From positions 2,451,454-2,515,453 of the forward strand of contig NZ_CP073355.1 in assembly GCF_023525255.1 (NCBI RefSeq): 64,000 nt of DNA. The letters run 5' to 3'. A model generated the notes under the pieces. It was not told where the DNA came from. It did not search any database and was given only the letters and a program-made list of their open reading frames with translations. Numbering within the stretch: the first letter of the stretch is position 1; the number at the start of each line of letters is the position of its first letter. The DNA comes from Thermospira aquatica. GTDB lineage: Bacteria > Spirochaetota > Brevinematia > Brevinematales > Thermospiraceae. This document shows, piece after piece, positions 8,445-18,140 of the stretch. A program made the translations under genes and the position numbers.

Positions 8445-11400
8445 TTACAGCTCATCAATCATGCTATTTTTAAGTTCCTCTAAAATACGATGGAGAGAGG
8501 TTTGTTTCACCAGGGTCTCATCAAGTTTTGCTACTCTGCCCCTGATACCCTTATTCAGGACCACTTTTATGTTGTATTCTGCCTCAGGATAAAGGAGATT
8601 TATCTTATTAGCCATATTTTTTGCATTGTAGAAATAAAGAAGGGCCTTAGCTTCATACTCCTGAGCCATCTTTGGGTTATACCTTGCCGCAGAAAAATAC
8701 ACTACTCCCAGATTATTATAGGCACGAGCCAGCTGAGTAAATACCTCTCTATGACGGGTTGAATCAGGGTTAATATATTTGATCCTCTTCACAATATCAT
8801 TAAAGTAGTCGATGGCTTTCATATAATTTACCTCGGCCAGATCGCCGATACCCATCTTTTGATACATATTTCCTATCGCATAGGAATAATATGGGTTCAG
8901 AGGATCGGTAACATAGATCTGCGAAAGCACCCGAAGAGCCTCTTCATAGTTTCCATATTTATAATAAAGCCAGGAAAGATTGTAAAAAAGCTTGGGATCC
9001 GGACTCAGTTTATCCACCTGGCCCATCTGATAGAGTTGATAGGCTACCTTGTAATACCCCAGGGCTTTAAAAAGAGCTGACTCTTCATCCTTAAATCCCA
9101 GATCATTGTAGTAGTAGAGATGTCCAAGATTCACATACGGTTTATAATACGAGGGAGTCAATCGCTGGGCAGTTTCAAAAAGGGAAATTGCCAACCTCTT
9201 GGCTTCGGGACGTTCATCGGTGGTATAATAGATCTCCCCCATGAGATTATATGCCTTCGCGTTGGATGGGTTGAGTCCTACGGCATTTGAAAGTGCCCAC
9301 AAAGCCCTGACAAAATCAAGCCGAAGTGTCTGAAGTCGTCCAAACTGATACAACGTTTCATCATATACTGGTTTTTGATTGGAAAACTTATTCATGGATT
9401 CATCCAGAACATACATACCATCACTTTCTCGAATTTTTATCTTGATAAGGGGAATCAATTTTTGCAAGACTTTTCCGGCATCAGAGAGCCTTCGTTTATC
9501 AATGTAATAACCTGCCAGACGGGTAAGAATAGGAAAATTTACCGCTTTTTTATTAAGCTTTTCGATGATTTGATAACGTCCATCAATGAGGGTTTCATTG
9601 GTGACGCGAATAGCGATATCCAGCAAACGAAAATGAGCACCAACATCTTTGGATTTTTTCATGAGGTAGGTCCCGTAAAGGTCATTGGCTTTTTTAAAGC
9701 GCTCCAGGCGATCAAAGGTATCCTGGGTTCGATCTGCCCACTCAACATACGTTTGCCCAAGGGCGTCAACTATCGCGAAATCTTTTGGAAATCGCTTGTA
9801 CAAACGAGTATACAGCGAAACTGCCTCATCATACCGAGGTGGATAAAGCTGTTTATTAAACTCTGCATAGTTTATAATGGTTTTCCGATCCAGGGGTTTC
9901 CTTTGAAGTACCGCTTCATATTTTTGCCTTGCCAGTTCCCATTGTTTGACCTCTGTGTACTTTTGAGCATAGATGTTGTGCCATTTGACACTAAAGCCAC
10001 CTATTTCCTTTCCACGTTGGAATTTTTTCTCAGCAAAAACATAATCTTTTTGCTCTATAGCCTTGAGTCCTTTTTCGTATTCTCTGCCGGCAAGCACGGG
10101 TTGAATCACCCCAACCCACATCAAAGCCGAAAGAGCTACTGAAATTAAGAGAAGAAGTAAACTCAGTCCACCTACCTTTCCAAGTTGTTTATTGAGTTGT
10201 TCTGCTTTAATGGCTTCTTCTGTATAGATGACGCGTCTTGTAGGTTGCCCAAAAGAGGGTGTCACCCTCGGCTCAACAGTTACTCCCTGGAGATAACGTC
10301 TATCGAAAGCCTCGAGATTGGCATCACTCTCATTGAGCAAGAGTTTTAACAGAAGTTCTTTTAACAGTTCTTCAGAGAGTCCTCCCTTAACAATAGCCTC
10401 ACGAATCCTCTGTCGTACATCGGTTTTTTTAATTTTATTGATTCTATCGCGAATCTTCACAGCCTTTTCGGGATCAAGAAGCATCTCCTGGGAAGAAAAC
10501 TCTCCCACCGTCCCAGAAGGAGGTAGAGAAGGTTCTGGTTCAGATATCCCGAGATCAAAATCAAAGGAGGGTGGTTTTGAAGAAGGTTCGCCCTCTGAAA
10601 TCTCCGGAAATTCTGTTTCAAACCCAATTGTGTCTGCCCCCCCAAACGCACCAGTCTCTTGAGCCGCCCCGGGGGTTTCCTCTTCAAAAGGAATTTCAAA
10701 AGACAACTCCTGTCCTTCTCCCGGCCCGACCAGTGAAGGCTCCTCCATGGAAGGCTGCGTCGAAATCTCATCAAATGAGGGAAAAGTATACGGTTCCGGG
10801 GCCGGTCCTGTTTCTCCAATCTCGCCAAATCCCTCAAGGGAAGGCATTTCTTCAAAAGCTTCTTCTCCTCCGCCGGTTTTATCCGCAAAAGGCATCTCAA
10901 TAGGCACTTCTTCAGACGAAATTTCTTTCTCAAATGAGGGTTCTAATGAGGGTTCAAAAGGAGATTCTGCCTTTTCCATAGAAGGGACAGAAAATTCTGA
11001 TGCTTGAGAGTCAGAGATCCCCAGGGAGGAAAGTAACCCCTCCATACCTGTCATCTCTGATTCTGGTTGCTCTTTTTCTACGGTCATCTGACCCAATAAA
11101 TCTGCTAAGTCACTGTCTACTTCTCCACTTGGAACAGAGAGGGTAACGTCTTCAGACAAAGGTTGTGAAACTTTTTCTTCGGAAAACTCCATTTCAAAAG
11201 GCAGTTCCTCCCCCCCAGGAGTTTCCTTTTCTTCTTCACTCAGAGAACTCATGATCTCTCGTAAGGAACTAAAACGAGCATCCAGTTCATCAAGAGAAGG
11301 AGGTGGCCCATCTAATACTTGCAGTTCTTTTAAAAGTTCCTCCGGAAGAGAAGCCGATTGACCACTCACTGCGTTTTCTAAAGAAAATGCTTCCCCCTTT

Positions 11401-11585
11401 TCTCCACTCGAAGGCGGGACATCACTTCCCTGTATAAGACGCTCCACATTGGCGAGGGCATCTGGATTGACCTCTGACAGCTGTGTGGGTATATTGTCCA
11501 TGGAGTCCAGACCAGCTTCTATCTGCTGGCTGGAAAAATTCTCCTCCTTGCCAAGAAACTTTTCAATACTGTCAAATCTGCCCAT
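8445..11585 (-). CDS. flcA: TPR membrane protein, probable periplasmic flagellar collar protein FlcA
   Basis: 1046 aa in three parts. Residues 1 to about 360 are acidic, very rich in Glu, Ser, Pro and Phe, and look disordered with repetitive PSLEE/FEE-like pieces. Residues about 365-450 are charged helices (RIREAIVKGGLSEELLKELL), followed by a single membrane helix (about 475-497, LSLLLLLISVALSALMWVG). The rest is helical with many tetratricopeptide repeats (KAYNLMGEIYY, PYVNLGHLYYY, NLSWLYYKYGNYEEAL, AYNNLGVVYFSAARY). FlcA of Borrelia, the base of the spirochaete flagellar collar, has the same order: cytoplasmic tail, one membrane helix, periplasmic TPR domain. Assignment rests on architecture recalled from the family. 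GAGGAG before the ATG. 84 bp after comF. Confidence 0.7.
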   Translation of the reverse strand: MGRFDSIEKFLGKEENFSSQQIEAGLDSMDNIPTQLSEVNPDALANVERLIQGSDVPPSSGEKGEAFSLENAVSGQSASLPEELLKELQVLDGPPPSLDELDARFSSLREIMSSLSEEEKETPGGEELPFEMEFSEEKVSQPLSEDVTLSVPSGEVDSDLADLLGQMTVEKEQPESEMTGMEGLLSSLGISDSQASEFSVPSMEKAESPFEPSLEPSFEKEISSEEVPIEMPFADKTGGGEEAFEEMPSLEGFGEIGETGPAPEPYTFPSFDEISTQPSMEEPSLVGPGEGQELSFEIPFEEETPGAAQETGAFGGADTIGFETEFPEISEGEPSSKPPSFDFDLGISEPEPSLPPSGTVGEFSSQEMLLDPEKAVKIRDRINKIKKTDVRQRIREAIVKGGLSEELLKELLLKLLLNESDANLEAFDRRYLQGVTVEPRVTPSFGQPTRRVIYTEEAIKAEQLNKQLGKVGGLSLLLLLISVALSALMWVGVIQPVLAGREYEKGLKAIEQKDYVFAEKKFQRGKEIGGFSVKWHNIYAQKYTEVKQWELARQKYEAVLQRKPLDRKTIINYAEFNKQLYPPRYDEAVSLYTRLYKRFPKDFAIVDALGQTYVEWADRTQDTFDRLERFKKANDLYGTYLMKKSKDVGAHFRLLDIAIRVTNETLIDGRYQIIEKLNKKAVNFPILTRLAGYYIDKRRLSDAGKVLQKLIPLIKIKIRESDGMYVLDESMNKFSNQKPVYDETLYQFGRLQTLRLDFVRALWALSNAVGLNPSNAKAYNLMGEIYYTTDERPEAKRLAISLFETAQRLTPSYYKPYVNLGHLYYYNDLGFKDEESALFKALGYYKVAYQLYQMGQVDKLSPDPKLFYNLSWLYYKYGNYEEALRVLSQIYVTDPLNPYYSYAIGNMYQKMGIGDLAEVNYMKAIDYFNDIVKRIKYINPDSTRHREVFTQLARAYNNLGVVYFSAARYNPKMAQEYEAKALLYFYNAKNMANKINLLYPEAEYNIKVVLNKGIRGRVAKLDETLVKQTSLHRILEELKNSMIDEL

Positions 11586-11669
11586 TTACTCCTCTTCTTT
11601 ACCTCTTACAATGGCAGTTTTTTTGTATTTATCGGCAATTTCATCTCTTTGCCTTACGTTTTCTCCAAT

Positions 11670-12362
11670 TTAATCACGGAATATTACACGTGCCTGGACA
11701 CTTTGAGCTCCAGCCAGTCGTAAAACCCTCGCCACTTCTTCAAGCGTACTCCCTGTCGTGTACACATCATCCAGAACAAGAACACGTTTTCCTACCACGA
11801 GATCCTTTCGCTTCACTATAAACTGATCCCGAACCATGCGAAGACGCTCTTCCCGCCTCAGTTTTTTTTGATTTTTTGCTGTCCAGCGTCGAACTAAAAC
11901 ATCTCGAACAACATTGGGAAACCACGGCGACCAAAACCATTCAACAGGGGAATATCCTCGCCTCAAGAGCGTATACCAGTGAGAAGGAACAAGGGTAACC
12001 ACATCCACCTCTGGAAAAAAATCTCTCTTTTGGAGAACCTCTCTAGCTCGCTGCTGGATATCTAAAAGAGCCCGCTTATTGCCTTCAAATTTTGCGAGTT
12101 GATAAAGCTCTCGTCCCACGCCCCTATAAAAAAAGATAGCCTGACTATCCTTGAGAAAAACTTCCCCTTTCTTTACTCTCTGCCAGCAGTCATAACAAAG
12201 CATATCCTCTGTGGGAGCTATCAATTCCTGGTCACAACGAACACATCGAAAAGTTTTCTCCCCCACACCCACAAGGTGAGATAATTCATCCTTACAGAGC
12301 AGTTTTCCATCATCATTTTCCAGTATCTTTCCACAACCTAGACACATAACATCCAATCGCAC
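11670..12362 (-). CDS. comF: ComF-family phosphoribosyltransferase-like protein
   Basis: ComF proteins are needed for DNA uptake in competent bacteria, though they are also widespread elsewhere. The 230 aa contain an N-terminal zinc-binding half (CLGC, then CVRC and CYDC pairs) and a C-terminal phosphoribosyltransferase fold with the PRPP motif VLVLDDVYTTGST. I take the GTG at 12362, with GGAG 6-7 nt upstream; the TTG at 12365 directly abuts the glmS stop, and an ATG at 12347 is a third possibility. Downstream of glmS with essentially no gap. Confidence 0.85.
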   Translation of the reverse strand: MRLDVMCLGCGKILENDDGKLLCKDELSHLVGVGEKTFRCVRCDQELIAPTEDMLCYDCWQRVKKGEVFLKDSQAIFFYRGVGRELYQLAKFEGNKRALLDIQQRAREVLQKRDFFPEVDVVTLVPSHWYTLLRRGYSPVEWFWSPWFPNVVRDVLVRRWTAKNQKKLRREERLRMVRDQFIVKRKDLVVGKRVLVLDDVYTTGSTLEEVARVLRLAGAQSVQARVIFRD

Positions 12363-12365
12363 CAA

Positions 12366-14213
12366 TCACTCCACAGTCACGGATTTGGCAAGATTTCTTG
12401 GTTTGTCCACATCGAGCCCCTTGATTCTAGCAATATGGTATGCCATCATTTGCAACGGCACGACGGTAAGCAAAGGGGAAAACTCTTCCATGGTTTGGGG
12501 GATATAAAGAGCGTCGTCCACATACCGTAAAACGTGATCGTCTTTATCAGAAAGTATCGCAATCACTTTCCCATGACGCGCTTTCACCTCGTGAATGTTA
12601 CTCACCACTTTTTCATACAAAGCATCTCTGGGGGCAATAAAAACCACGGGCATAAATTCATCAATCAACGCTATGGGACCATGCTTCATCTCTGCAGCCG
12701 GATAACCCTCTGCATGAATGTAAGAAATCTCCTTCAATTTTAGAGCTCCTTCCAGAGCTACAGGATAATTAACTCCCCTTCCAAGATAAAGAAAATTTTT
12801 TGCCTCATGATACTTTTCGGCTATCTTTTTTATAGTATCCTGCTGCTCAAGAATCTGTTGAATCTTTTCCGGAACAAGAGAGAGTTCTTTTAAAAGTCTC
12901 TGACCTTCATAGAGACTCATGTTTTTTAAACGCCCAAGATAGATCGCAAAAAGAATCAAACTCACCACCTGATTGGTAAAGGCTTTGGTTGAAGCTACGC
13001 CAATCTCCGGACCCGCATGGAGATAGATGCCTCCATCACTTTCCCGTGCAATGGTACTCCCCACCACATTGGTAAGACCCAGAACTCTTACCCCCTTTCT
13101 TTTGGCCTCGCGAAGCGCCTCCAGGGTATCGGCTGTTTCACCAGATTGACTGATTACAATGACCAGATCCCCTTCTTTAAGGATTGGATTACGATAACGA
13201 AACTCCGAGGCATAATCAACCTCAACAGGGATCTCTCCAAAACGTTCAATAAGGTACTTTCCTATAAGGGCAGCATGCCAGCTCGTTCCACAGGCTGTGA
13301 TCACAATCCGGGAAATCCTGCGTATTTCCTCTTCTGTCATATTGAGACCACCAAATTTTACCATACCCTCTTCGATCACAACACGACCTCGCAAAGCATT
13401 GCGAATAGCTTCTGGTTGTTCAAAGATCTCTTTTTCCATGTAGGTTTCATGTTTTCCCAGTTCAATAGCGTTAATATCCCACTCTACCTTGACTACTTCC
13501 TTATCAATACGCTGATAATCAAGATCATATGCCTTATACCTCTCACTTTTCAAAACCACCAATTCTTTATCTTCAAGGTAGATAACATGCCTGGTATAAG
13601 CCAGAAGAGCATTGACATCTGAGGCAACAAACATCTCTTTCTCCCCAATACCAATAACAAGAGGACTGCCATTGCGTGCAGCGACAATCTTGTAGGGTTC
13701 ATCAACAGAAATCACAGCAATTCCATAGGTTCCCTCCACAAGCTTCAAAGCTTCCATAACAGCCGATTGAAGATTACGGTTGCCCTCCCTTTTATAAAAA
13801 TCTTCAATCAAATGAACCAGAACCTCGGTATCCGTTTCAGAAACAAAATGATACCCTTCCTTGACAAGATATTGCTTCAAGGCCATATAGTTTTCTATAA
13901 TACCATTGTGAACGAGCGCAATTCGCCCGGAAGCACTCACATGAGGATGGGCGTTTTCCTGAGTTACTCCTCCATGTGTAGCCCATCGTGTGTGCCCTAT
14001 CCCTAGAGAGAAACATTTATTATGAAATCTGCGAAAAACAGCATTGCGCAGGACAGAGATCTTCCCTACCTGCTTTTCTACATAAAGGTTATTCTCATTA
14101 TCAAGAAAAGCTACACCAGCGGAGTCATATCCCCGATACTCCAGCCGAGCAAGACCCTCGAGCAAAACCTCTTTGGCATCCCGCATACCTATATAGCCTA
14201 CTATGCCACACAT
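12366..14213 (-). CDS. glmS: glutamine-fructose-6-phosphate aminotransferase (isomerizing)
   Basis: Makes glucosamine-6-phosphate for peptidoglycan and other amino sugars. The 615 aa length is standard. The N-terminal glutaminase begins MCGIVGYIG with the nucleophile Cys (residue 2, Cys1 after processing), followed by LEYRGYDSAG, HTRWATHG and HNGIIEN. Two SIS sugar-isomerase domains follow (SQSGETADTLEAL, ACGTSWHAALIGK, ASTKAFTNQ, AEGYPAAEMKHGP), ending in the conserved NLAKSVTVE. There is no room for a glmS ribozyme: ruvC ends 17 bp upstream. Confidence 0.97.
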   Translation of the reverse strand: MCGIVGYIGMRDAKEVLLEGLARLEYRGYDSAGVAFLDNENNLYVEKQVGKISVLRNAVFRRFHNKCFSLGIGHTRWATHGGVTQENAHPHVSASGRIALVHNGIIENYMALKQYLVKEGYHFVSETDTEVLVHLIEDFYKREGNRNLQSAVMEALKLVEGTYGIAVISVDEPYKIVAARNGSPLVIGIGEKEMFVASDVNALLAYTRHVIYLEDKELVVLKSERYKAYDLDYQRIDKEVVKVEWDINAIELGKHETYMEKEIFEQPEAIRNALRGRVVIEEGMVKFGGLNMTEEEIRRISRIVITACGTSWHAALIGKYLIERFGEIPVEVDYASEFRYRNPILKEGDLVIVISQSGETADTLEALREAKRKGVRVLGLTNVVGSTIARESDGGIYLHAGPEIGVASTKAFTNQVVSLILFAIYLGRLKNMSLYEGQRLLKELSLVPEKIQQILEQQDTIKKIAEKYHEAKNFLYLGRGVNYPVALEGALKLKEISYIHAEGYPAAEMKHGPIALIDEFMPVVFIAPRDALYEKVVSNIHEVKARHGKVIAILSDKDDHVLRYVDDALYIPQTMEEFSPLLTVVPLQMMAYHIARIKGLDVDKPRNLAKSVTVE

Positions 14214-14230
14214 ATATCTTTCCTCCTTTG

Positions 14231-14698
14231 CTATCTTCTCATAGCCCCTATCATTGCCAGGGCAAGGGCATCTGCCACATCATCAGGTTTGGGAACCTCT
14301 GCCAGACCAAGAAATCGCTGCACAGATCGTTGAATTTGAGACTTTGTTGCCCGACCATTTCCACATATAGCCCGCTTGAGTTGCGAAGGAGCTATCTCCT
14401 CCAAAGGAAGAGATAATTGTGCTGCAAGAAGCATCACAACTCCCCGCACCTCACTTACCACCATCGCTGTGGTAACATTACGCGCGAAAACGAGCTGTTC
14501 CATCAGGATCCTTTCCGGAGAGTACTTCTCCACAAGCTGTCTCACATCATCATATATCGTCTTCAGACGAAGAGGCACAGAATCCTCTTGCCGGGTCGAT
14601 ACCAACCCATACCCATGCACACGATAAAGATTCTTTTCCATCTCTATTACGGCATAACCTAGCCTTTCCAGACCAGGATCTATTCCCATCACTCTCAA
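14231..14698 (-). CDS. ruvC: Holliday junction resolvase RuvC
   Basis: Endonuclease that resolves recombination junctions with RuvAB. 155 aa, family length. The acidic active site is visible: Asp7 in MGIDPGLERLGYA, the Glu in RILMEQLVFARN, and the Asp residues of KPDDVADALALAM near the C-terminus. Overlaps coaBC by 4 bp (ATGA). ruvA, ruvB and the usual yebC neighbour are not here. Confidence 0.95.
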   Translation of the reverse strand: MRVMGIDPGLERLGYAVIEMEKNLYRVHGYGLVSTRQEDSVPLRLKTIYDDVRQLVEKYSPERILMEQLVFARNVTTAMVVSEVRGVVMLLAAQLSLPLEEIAPSQLKRAICGNGRATKSQIQRSVQRFLGLAEVPKPDDVADALALAMIGAMRR

Positions 14699-15864
14699 GC
14701 CCCTACTCCGAGAAAAAGAAAATCAATAATTCGTTTCACCACTTCTTCTTTCGAATTCCGCTCAATGAAATATTCCTTTCCATCTTTCGTGTAAACATAC
14801 ACCTCGTTCTCGTCAGAACCCATAGGATGAAATTCAGGAGAAACCATATTGAGTACGATCGCATCCAGGCCCTTGCGCTTCAGTTTCTCTTTCGCATGCG
14901 ATTCACCACCCCTCATTTCAAGGGCAAAACCTATCATCTGCTTTTGTGGGTAGTCCTGCCGCAGATGTGCCAAAATGTCTGGATTGGGAATCAGCTGAAG
15001 GGAAAACTCTTTTTCCCGCTTGATTTTTGTATCCGCCACAGTCGAGACACGAAAATCTGCAGGAGCCGCAGCCATAACCAGAACATCATAATTAGAAAAA
15101 CTTCTCTGAAGTACCTGAAGCATATCCTCTGTTGTCGTCACCCGCTGCACTGGAAGATACGAGGGAACGGCAACATCTGTTTTCCCCGCCACCACAAACA
15201 CCGATGCCCCGAGAAAAAAAAGTCGCCTCGCGAGAGCTATACCCATCTTCCCCGAAGAAAAGTTAGAGATATAACGAACAGGATCGATAGGCTCCACGGT
15301 GGCTCCCGTCGTCACAATCACCCGCATTCCCTCGAGGGGTTTCATCGGATCCCTGTCTATAAGCCCAACAATGGTTTTTTCATCCGGCAGGCGCCCTTTA
15401 CCCTGATATCCGCAGGCAAGCTCTCCCACCTCAGGCTCATATACCTCATATCCGACATCCCGAAGTATCTGGAGATTTTTCTGAGTAAGTGGATTCGCAT
15501 ACATCTTGACGTTCATAGCGGGAAAAAGCACCCGCCTCTTATCACATGCCAGAAAACTCGCCGTAAGAAGATTATCTGCCATTCCATGAGCAAGCTTGGC
15601 CAAGGTATTGGCAGTTGCAGGAGCAAGCACCATCACATCACACCAATCCCCCAGTTCAATATGAGCCAGCGGTCTGCGAGCATCAAAATCCTCCACCCAC
15701 ACCTGCCGTCTGGTCAACGTCTGAAGAAGAAAAGGAGACACCAAACGAGCTGCCGCAGAGGTCATCACAACCTCTACCTCATGTCCGCGCTGAACAAGCC
15801 TTCGAATCACCGAGACAACCTTGTAAGCAGCAATGCCACCACTGATCCCAAAAACAATTCTCAT
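14695..15864 (-). CDS. coaBC: bifunctional phosphopantothenoylcysteine decarboxylase / phosphopantothenate-cysteine ligase
   Basis: Two consecutive steps of coenzyme A synthesis. The 389 aa contain an N-terminal flavin-dependent CoaC part (GISGGIAAYK, the active-site His in PLAHIELGDW, PATANTLAKLAHGMADNLL, PAMNVKMY, ACGYQGKGRLP) and a C-terminal CoaB part (VIVTTGATVEPIDPVRYISN, SSGKMGIALA, the lid KIKREK). Starts 3 bp after the upstream lipoprotein gene and overlaps ruvC by 4 bp. Confidence 0.95.
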   Translation of the reverse strand: MRIVFGISGGIAAYKVVSVIRRLVQRGHEVEVVMTSAAARLVSPFLLQTLTRRQVWVEDFDARRPLAHIELGDWCDVMVLAPATANTLAKLAHGMADNLLTASFLACDKRRVLFPAMNVKMYANPLTQKNLQILRDVGYEVYEPEVGELACGYQGKGRLPDEKTIVGLIDRDPMKPLEGMRVIVTTGATVEPIDPVRYISNFSSGKMGIALARRLFFLGASVFVVAGKTDVAVPSYLPVQRVTTTEDMLQVLQRSFSNYDVLVMAAAPADFRVSTVADTKIKREKEFSLQLIPNPDILAHLRQDYPQKQMIGFALEMRGGESHAKEKLKRKGLDAIVLNMVSPEFHPMGSDENEVYVYTKDGKEYFIERNSKEEVVKRIIDFLFLGVGA

Positions 15865-15867
15865 CGT

Positions 15868-17034
15868 TTATTCAAACACTTTCGTTTGATTTTTCTTTTT
15901 CCAGTGCAAAAGAATATAATGTTTATTCTCTTTGACAACCAAGGAATACAACTCCCCATTCTGATCAAGATAAAAACCAAAATTTGCGTAATAATCACTC
16001 AAAACAGGGGCGTACTGATAGGTATGCTGGTTTTTAAACATATCGTAGAAATGGAATCGTATAACTCGATATTTCTCATCATACCCATAAAGTACGATAG
16101 TATCATCCGCTGTTATTCCAAGAACATCTTCCATGCGCTGCTTCTCATCCAAAAGCTGACGACTCACCGTATTTTTGAGGATACTGTACATCTCCAAAAT
16201 ACTCCTATACCCCACCAGCTGATTTCCCTTATCACCCTGGTTTTTAAAGAGATAATTCGCTGTAAAAAAGATCAGCCTTTCATCGTTTTTGAGATTCGCA
16301 ATACCATAAAGTTCACTCTGGTACATTTCCCCATCTATTTCATGTTTCTTCGCAATATACTGCGAGTCAAATTCAAAATTCAACTCTCCGGAGGACGAGT
16401 ATCGTTTGACCTTCCAGTACAATTCTCCCGCTCTATCCTCACGAAAATACACATAAAGATTTCCAAACAAATCAAGATCGATAAAATCTGGCATGGGCAT
16501 AGGTGCCGTATTGATACCATTTATCCCTATCGTATAAAGAAAACGCCCATCATAGGTAAATTTATAGATTAAGTAGTTCTCTCGCTCATTCGTGGCTCCT
16601 TGCGTCTCATAGACATTCGTGTTTGTCAAACTTGCCACGGCGTAGATTTCTCCATACTTATTCACCGCAACCTGAAACACTGTCTCAAAGGCATAGCCCT
16701 CTCCCATATTGCTGATTTCCATCTGGGGAACAGCCTTCCCAAAATTTCCCGAAGAAAACACCGAAATAACCCCCCGATACTTATCAGCAATGTATACCTT
16801 TTTACCAATAATCTGAATACTGGTAGGCACATCAAGATAATCTTTTACTTCCACATCATCAACAATACCGGCATTCGTCAAGAGATCATAATTCGACCCC
16901 ACGCACCCATTCGTATTTCCCAGAGAAACATACAGAAACACCTCTTTTCCCATCGTTGGAGGCCGTCGTCCACAACCGGTAAAGAAAACACTCACAAGCA
17001 AGACGACACAACCAAAACTAATCCACTTTCGCAT
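15868..17034 (-). CDS. lipoprotein with beta-propeller-like repeats
   Basis: 388 aa. The signal peptide ends in the lipobox FFTGC (Cys21), so it is probably anchored in the periplasm or outer membrane. The body has NHL/propeller-like strand patterns: short hydrophobic strands followed by GxxYA(V/Y) (YGEIYAVAS, LFGNLYVYF, KYRVIRF, NGELYSLVV). No catalytic motif seen. Spirochaetes have families of such large lipoproteins, but I cannot name this one. I chose the ATG at 17034 (GTGAGG 6 nt upstream) over a GTG four codons earlier; either way the start lies inside the end of the aminotransferase gene. Confidence 0.6.
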   Translation of the reverse strand: MRKWISFGCVVLLVSVFFTGCGRRPPTMGKEVFLYVSLGNTNGCVGSNYDLLTNAGIVDDVEVKDYLDVPTSIQIIGKKVYIADKYRGVISVFSSGNFGKAVPQMEISNMGEGYAFETVFQVAVNKYGEIYAVASLTNTNVYETQGATNERENYLIYKFTYDGRFLYTIGINGINTAPMPMPDFIDLDLFGNLYVYFREDRAGELYWKVKRYSSSGELNFEFDSQYIAKKHEIDGEMYQSELYGIANLKNDERLIFFTANYLFKNQGDKGNQLVGYRSILEMYSILKNTVSRQLLDEKQRMEDVLGITADDTIVLYGYDEKYRVIRFHFYDMFKNQHTYQYAPVLSDYYANFGFYLDQNGELYSLVVKENKHYILLHWKKKNQTKVFE

Positions 17035-18139
17035 AATATGCCTCACTCAAACGCTTAAGAATCTCAACCCCCTTTGCTATGGTTTCATCTTTTGTAGCAA
17101 AGGAAATTCTAAAATGAGTGTCCTGTTCTGAAAATACATTGCCGGGAATGATGAGCACTTTGTTCGCTATAGCCATCTCCACAAACTCTGAGGCTTTTCC
17201 TTTCTTGAGCCCTGGAAACATATAAAACGCTCCCCCGGGCTTCACAATATGAAATGAGTCTTTCAATCCCTCATAAATCATATCCCGTTTGCGTTTGTAG
17301 GCATCAAAATACGATGTCATATCCAGATCCAGAGCTGCCACTGCCGCGTACTGAAAGGGTGCTGGTGCGCACACAAAAGAATACTGCTGAAGCTTAATCA
17401 TCGTCGCAATAAGATCAGAGGGTCCAACGGCATACCCAAGACGCCAGCCAGTCATAGCATACGTTTTTGAAAAACCACCCAACAGAAGAAGTTTGTCATA
17501 CATTCCTACCGGACTCACGAAATCCCCATCATAGACAAATCCATCATAAATCTCATCCGTAATCAAGAGAATATCATGTTTTTTTGCTATCCTTACTATA
17601 CCCTCGATATCTTCTCTGGCATAGACATAACCTGTAGGATTCGACGGAGAGTTGATAATAATAGCCTTGGTTTTTGAAGTTATAGCGTTCTCCACATCTG
17701 TTAGCGGCACACGAAAATCCGGATACGTGGAAATAATCACCGCTTTGCCATCCAGAAGATGAACCAGATGCTTGTACATCACAAAATAAGGATCAAAAAT
17801 AATCACCTCATCGCCAGGATCCAGGATTGACAAAAGGGCCAGCATCAAACCTCCTGACACGCCCGAAGTAATCATCACCTCCGACATCTGGTAGGATTTG
17901 CCCCGTGTACGCAAAACATAGTCTAACACCTTTTGTCGAAGTTCATCTATACCCTGGGTCACCGTGTAACGATTCATGCCTTTGCGTATAGCCTCAATCG
18001 CCACCTCTTTGGCAACCTCCGGAACATCAAAATCCGGCTGCCCAATACTAAAATTCACTGGATTCTCAATCTTTGCGGCAAGCTCAAACACCTTCCGAAT
18101 ACCAGAAGATTCAAGCTGTTGCGAGCGACGAGATATCAT
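17018..18139 (-). CDS. class I/II aminotransferase (aspartate/aromatic type)
   Basis: Pyridoxal-phosphate enzyme, 373 aa, of the subgroup of bacterial aspartate/aromatic aminotransferases (fold type I). The internal-aldimine lysine is in GGFSKTYAMTGWRLGYA; other family marks are NFSIGQPDFDVP, NSPSNPTGYVY, DEIYDGFVY and the C-terminal HFRISFAT. Preceded by AAGGAG and 1 bp after hisG, so it could act on histidinol phosphate or on aspartate; the exact substrate cannot be read. Overlaps the following lipoprotein gene by 17 bp. Confidence 0.85.
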   Translation of the reverse strand: MISRRSQQLESSGIRKVFELAAKIENPVNFSIGQPDFDVPEVAKEVAIEAIRKGMNRYTVTQGIDELRQKVLDYVLRTRGKSYQMSEVMITSGVSGGLMLALLSILDPGDEVIIFDPYFVMYKHLVHLLDGKAVIISTYPDFRVPLTDVENAITSKTKAIIINSPSNPTGYVYAREDIEGIVRIAKKHDILLITDEIYDGFVYDGDFVSPVGMYDKLLLLGGFSKTYAMTGWRLGYAVGPSDLIATMIKLQQYSFVCAPAPFQYAAVAALDLDMTSYFDAYKRKRDMIYEGLKDSFHIVKPGGAFYMFPGLKKGKASEFVEMAIANKVLIIPGNVFSEQDTHFRISFATKDETIAKGVEILKRLSEAYYAKVD

Positions 18140-18140
18140 A

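Noticed and set aside
14827..16572. Long plus-strand reading frame of 581 codons antisense to coaBC and the lipoprotein gene
   Set aside because: Composition is His/Arg/Lys/Ile-rich and low in Gly/Ala/Val, there is no ribosome binding site, and the opposite strand holds two well-supported genes; it is a shadow frame.
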